Below, one piece after another: positions 35,595-39,528 of a stretch of 39,528 nt of DNA (its first letter is position 1; the number at the start of each line of letters is the position of its first letter). Position numbers and translations under genes: made by a program. The stretch is from Pelargonium nanum (lineage: Eukaryota; Streptophyta; Magnoliopsida; Geraniales; Geraniaceae). Below the pieces are notes generated by a model. The model ran no database searches and was not told where the DNA came from. It saw only the letters and a program-made list of their open reading frames with translations. The DNA is taken from the NCBI GenBank assembly GCA_036897485.1, contig JAYMTF010000334.1, positions 1 to 39,528 on the forward strand. Direction: 5' to 3'.

Positions 35595-35810
35595 GGTCCA
35601 TCTTATTCTTCACTGAATCATTGATCGAATTAGCTTTTTATATATTGAAATTGCATAATTTGAATGGTTTATGCTATGCAAATAGAATTGATGATTCTCA
35701 TGCTTTTGAATAGGTGATGGATTGTTGAATTCACAAATTTATATTTGTTTGGATTATATATTGATTGACATACTTTTAGAGAGGAATTGTGCTTGGTAAT
35801 GACCAACTGT

Positions 35811-36630
35811 AGTTTTAGTGATTGATTGCGACTGATTTTGTGGATATTTCCTGCTATTTTAGATTGCCCTACTGACTGCTATCAATTTCCGAACATGTAA
35901 GCTTTGTTTTGTGTAGTTTGTTTCTTAGTTAACTAATTTGAGAACCAACTCAGGCTGGTAGAGAGTAGGTTGTTAATCCATGTGATGCTTAGTGTTTTCT
36001 TTCCAGGCATATGGTGAGGTAAAGATGGTGTTAAAATCTTGAAGGAAAATAATAGTCCCATGTAGGTGTAGTTTTATGCTAGTCATGATTCGTGTTTTTC
36101 ATGCTACTGACTGCTATCAATTTCCAAGCTTGTTAGCTTTGTTTTGTTCACTTTGTTTCATGGTTAACTAATTTGGGAACCAATTCAGGTTGGTTAGAAG
36201 TTAGGTTGTTTATCATTGTGTTTTAATGAGGATACTTGGAGTTATGCTTGGGATACAGTGAGGTAAAGTTGGCGACATATTCAAAATCTTGGAGGAAAAA
36301 AAAAATTCCCTATAGGTATAGTTTTATGTTCCCAAAGGCCAGTTATAGTTTGAATGATCAATTGTGACTGGATTTGTGCATATTTTCTGCCTTATTGGAT
36401 TGCCCTTTTTTGTGTATCTGATTTCAATTTCCAAGCATGTAAGCTTTGTTTTGTGTACTTTGTTTCATGGTTATTTATTTTGAGAACCAATTCAGGTTGG
36501 GTAGAGCTTAGGTTGTGAATCTATGTGAGTTAATGAGGTCACTTAGTGTTTTACATGGCATTCAGTTCGGTAAAGTTAATGTGGGTTCAAAATCATGAAG
36601 GAAAAGAGAATTTCCCTATAGGTATAAGAG
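35811..36630. repeat. Three-copy imperfect repeat downstream of UBL5
   Basis: Copies A (about 35811-36078), B (about 36103-36330, lacking the front part) and C (about 36340-36630) share, in order, 'atcaatttcc.a.c.tgtaagctttgttttgt', 'gagaaccaa.tcagg.tgg', 'gaggtaaag', 'aaaatcttgaaggaaaa' and 'cctataggtatag'. The anchor AATTTCC occurs near 35884, 36119 and 36427. No reading frame persists through the copies. Confidence 0.85.
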
Positions 36631-36639
36631 CCGAATTTG

Positions 36640-38480
36640 GGGGTGATTTGACGTGTTTTTCAGTTGGGTTTCTTGAGTAGTGGTGGTGGTGTGATAATGG
36701 AAGCGAGGGTTGGAGTGATGACGGGTTGATGATGATGAATGAGAGGTTGGGTATTAGAGTGTGCCAAATATTTTCATTACCTTACCAGCGTATTTGTGTT
36801 TTCAGGTGTTGACATATATGGTGGAGAATTGCATTGAAATCTTCTGGCACAACAATGTTTTATAGAAAGATTCTCTTCATTTGTCATCAAACTGTCTCCA
36901 ATGCTGGTGAAAACTACAAGTATAATATCCAAAATTTACTGCTAAACTTGCATGATTGTAGACTAAAATTGTATGTTGTCATGTTCCATCTTCAGTACGA
37001 ACCTTGTGGTGATGCCATTATTATATCCATATCCGACATTTTGTATGTTTATTGGGTTCATTAGGTGTCATGTAAATAGATTGAGTTAGTCGATGCGAAC
37101 ATGATTAGTCTCAACCTAATACTGCCAAAACTCGTGCCTTGTTTGAGTCACGAGTCATGACTCAATTTGTCAGCTCTACTTATGTATGTTGAAGATGCAA
37201 TTAGGGATGAAAAGGGGGCGGGTTTGTGAGGGATTTCCGTTTCCTGTCTCGTTTGGGACCATGTGGGTCAAGTTATAATTGCTCCGTCTTCGCTCCCCCG
37301 AGGTTTGAAAAAATTTACTTGTGTTCCGTTTGGATTAGGGACATCGAATCTACATCAAATTCATATTCAATTATCATCTCTCAACACAACTCTTGTATTT
37401 GTTTCAATTAGAGATCCATGCATATTTCGATATTCGATAAGATGTTAAACTCAAATATTCATTGTATTTCTAGACCTCTCATTGTTTCCTACATTATTTA
37501 AGTTTCATGACCTATGCGTTGCTCTCTGTATCTATTATGGTATATTTTAGTTGGCACCATTATTAGCTGCACAAAATTTTCGAAAATGTGTATCCATTTA
37601 CAAATCACTAATCAAATTGAATAAAATTTAATTTCATTAACTGAAAAAACCTACATTTTATAAAAACTATGTATTCACATTACATTCCATCTGTTTATTT
37701 ATTAATTTGATTTCCATAGTTGACATTTTCGTTAGTGTAATTGTAGTAGTAGCCTAGGGGGTCCAAATGTCTAATTCTATCTTAATGCACATACTTTAAT
37801 TTTGATAGGGACATGGTAAAATTTGGTTCAAACATGTGGATTGAGCTCAATTCATAGCCAAATATTGACACTTCATAGAGGATAAAGGAGGCGGGTTGAT
37901 TAATGTAAAGCAGCGTGTGCGTCTTTCCAAGATTTGATGTGATGTTTAATTTCATCGTCTAACTTTATATTATTATTAGTATATTATATATATTTTTATT
38001 TTTATCTTAATGTTCTAGTAGGTTTAAATATTTTATGCATGTGAAAAACATGTGCACAATTTTATTTTTCTTCTAGAAATTCTAGTCAAATGAGTTTAAG
38101 TTATCTAATGACTTTTTTTTCGAAAGTAAGTCATCTAGTGACTTAATTCAAATATGACATGCATTTAAGCGAGTATGAGTCAGCTTAATTGACTTTGTGT
38201 GGTCTAATCTGTCAATCCGTTGGTTACTCGCTTGGGTTCGTTTTACATGCATAATCCATACAATTTTACACGATTCATGAACGAATTGTTACTCCATGTT
38301 TCGGTGTAATAATTTTATAAAAATTATAATTAGTATAGAAATGAGATTTACAATAGTAAAATAAATTATGCCATAAGTATTACAAGAGGGAGGTCTATGA
38401 CCATGCTATTTATTCGATCATATCAATATGCCATTTAATATTTAACACCACACCTTGTAGCTCCACAAATTGTCACAACT
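36640..38480. other. Gene-free region with old repeats
   Basis: Around 37205-37340 a GC-richer phrase ('gaaaagggggcgggtttgtg', 'cgtctcgtttggg'-like, 'gctcccccgagg') looks like a degenerate dispersed repeat. 37080-37180 and 38150-38290 contain the scattered 'gcttgggttcg' / 'cgtgcc' style repeat. No gene is supported. Confidence 0.4.
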
Positions 38481-38485
38481 CAAGC

Positions 38486-38493
38486 CTATAAAT
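38486..38493 (+). promoter_or_regulatory. TATA box of the secreted Gly/Cys-rich protein gene
   Basis: CTATAAAT occurs in the context AAGCCTATAAATGACAC, about 90 bp before the start codon. Confidence 0.65.
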
Positions 38494-38577
38494 GACACAA
38501 GCAACATAAACTAATTTTCTCATCCTTCATTTCAACTAATCTTATATTTTCTTAAATTGTTTTAGTGAAGAAAAAAA

Positions 38578-39296
38578 ATGGGTTCCCAAATTTTCATTTT
38601 TATGTGTCTTTTATTTGCTTTTATGCTTCACATCTCTGCTGGAGTGGCTGCTACAGACTTGGTTGAAACCACAATTGATCACAAAACAGGTGAGTTCGAA
38701 AAATAGTGTTAATCTGATTTGAGTAGTGTCGATAAAATTTGACGTAACAGGATTCAAACTCACGACCTGATGTTTGAATTATCAAGAAATCCCGTTTGAA
38801 AGCATGTAGGATTAAAAACAATATTCCGAGTCTTTAACGGAACGTAAGAGGATTGATTTGTTAAATATTCGATTCCAACTCGTTATCATCGAGATGATTG
38901 TTTATTAGTCAGTATATGAAAATATAGAGTGGACAACTACTATATAAATCATATCTATAGTGTAATGATATTTGTTTCAAGTAATCAATTATTATTGATA
39001 AGTAGTTGTGTATAACATGTGTAGGGAGTTTTGGTACAGACAACAATGGAACAGAGAATCCAAAGAATATTGAATGTGATGATGGATGTGGCAATAATAA
39101 CAATGGAGGGTCTCCTGGCGGCAGCGGCGGCGGCGGTAACATTGGCGGTGGAAGCGGCGGCAATAGCGGTGGTACCAAAGGAGGAGATAATTGTCGATAT
39201 GGTTGTTGTGGTGGGGATAACTACTATGGAATAGGTTGCAAGTGTTGCTCGTATGCTGGCGAGGCATCTGAAACTTGTGACAAGTTTCATAACTAA
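38578..39296 (+). CDS. Secreted class II-type glycine-rich, cysteine-rich protein
   Basis: Two exons (38578-38689 and 39025-39296) are joined in phase 1 across an intron with GTGAGT and TGTAG ends. The product is 127 aa. MGSQIFIFMCLLFAFMLHIS then AGVAA forms a clear signal peptide (cleavage near residue 25). The mature part has a short acidic stretch, CDDGC, a Gly/Asn/Ser run (about residues 62-93), then a Cys cluster: NCRYGCCGG, IGCKCCSYAGEA and ETCDK. The mature protein has nine Cys residues. The architecture signal peptide, Gly-rich region, C-terminal CxxxCC...CxCC block matches class II plant glycine-rich proteins such as AtGRP3, some of which are apoplastic and bind wall-associated kinases. 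Partner and role here are inference. A SINE-like B box lies in the intron. Polyadenylation-like AATAAATA lies at about 39317. Confidence 0.85.
38735..38830 (-). mobile_element. SINE-like fragment in the Gly/Cys-rich gene intron
   Basis: Read on the minus strand, CAGGTCGTGAGTTTGAATCCTG is a good tRNA-derived B-box region, close in wording to the SINE at 18122 (GAGGTCGTGAGTTCAACTC). No A box, tail or target duplication is clear, so it is an old or truncated copy. Confidence 0.45.
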
Positions 39297-39528
39297 GATA
39301 TCGTTTGTTTTGAAATTAATAAATAGAAATGGGGATAAAAATGAAAATATGAATGAGTTTCTAATAACAAAGATATGTTGTGTTGCCAAATATGTAATAC
39401 TTGAATAATTGATTTGTATTATGAATAAAAAGTTAAGAGGAAAATATTTGCTTAATTATACAAAGAGTAATATGTACATCAGTTAACTGATATAATATTA
39501 TATCAGTTGCACTAATAAGATGGTGACA
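39297..39528. other. 3' flank of the Gly/Cys-rich gene, window end
   Basis: AT-rich sequence with AATAAATA near 39317 and AATAAAAA near 39423, either of which could serve as a polyadenylation signal. Nothing else is seen. Confidence 0.45.

Noticed and set aside
39006..39024. Reading exon 2 of the Gly/Cys-rich gene as an independent gene starting near 39006
   Set aside because: That start is TTG and lacks a signal peptide; splicing from 38689 to 39025 gives a complete secreted protein in frame.

Overview
The window is nuclear DNA from a flowering plant, most likely a eudicot. It is AT-rich and gene-sparse. Genes contain GT-AG introns, including leader introns, promoters carry plant telo-boxes, site II (TGGGCY) elements and G-boxes, and the recognisable proteins are plant types (plant polyubiquitin, V-ATPase subunit G, cytosolic uL11, S40/DUF584, a class II glycine-rich protein). 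The sequence does not identify the species.

Layout. 1-4200 has no protein gene that I can support. It holds degenerate transposon-like sequence, a SINE with target-site duplication (2584-2742), a three-copy 170-bp tandem repeat (3337-3800) and an orphan leader-like segment ending in a good 5' splice site (about 3990-4220). A V-ATPase subunit G gene lies on the minus strand (CDS 4719-5820, leader exon near 7301-7390). 8290-11039 is the most interesting stretch: three tandem minus-strand genes for very small proteins (51, 54 and 56 aa) sharing a core like SPxLETIAEDxxEE. Each has its own TATA box, the first two have clustered G-boxes, and I cannot assign them to a known family. A 515-535-bp tandem duplication (12801-13830) precedes the intronless uL11/RPL12 gene (13904-14404, minus). 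14750-23800 is a long gene-poor AT-rich stretch with a second SINE bounded by a 12-bp duplication (18122-18269), another SINE-like copy, and an unexplained GC-richer promoter-like island (22290-22640). An S40-like gene follows (24000-24491, plus). 28158-31233 is a four-exon gene for a small single-pass membrane protein with a coiled coil; its first intron holds a 620-bp tandem duplication that copied the exon 1 splice donor. 32497-32967 is a relic reading frame probably from a PIF/Harbinger element. A five-unit polyubiquitin gene (33687-34835, minus) and a UBL5/Hub1 gene (35373-35594, plus) diverge from a shared promoter of about 270 bp. A three-copy repeat follows UBL5, and the window ends with a two-exon secreted Gly-rich/Cys-rich protein (38578-39296, plus).

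Most recognisable genes are housekeeping: proton pumping, ribosome, ubiquitin supply and a splicing-associated ubiquitin-like protein. They have no operon-like relation. Only two local arrangements suggest functional coupling: the tandem small-protein cluster with related leaders and 3' flanks, and the divergent polyubiquitin/UBL5 pair. Local tandem duplication recurs at five separate places (3.3, 4.9, 12.8, 28.3 and 35.8 kb).
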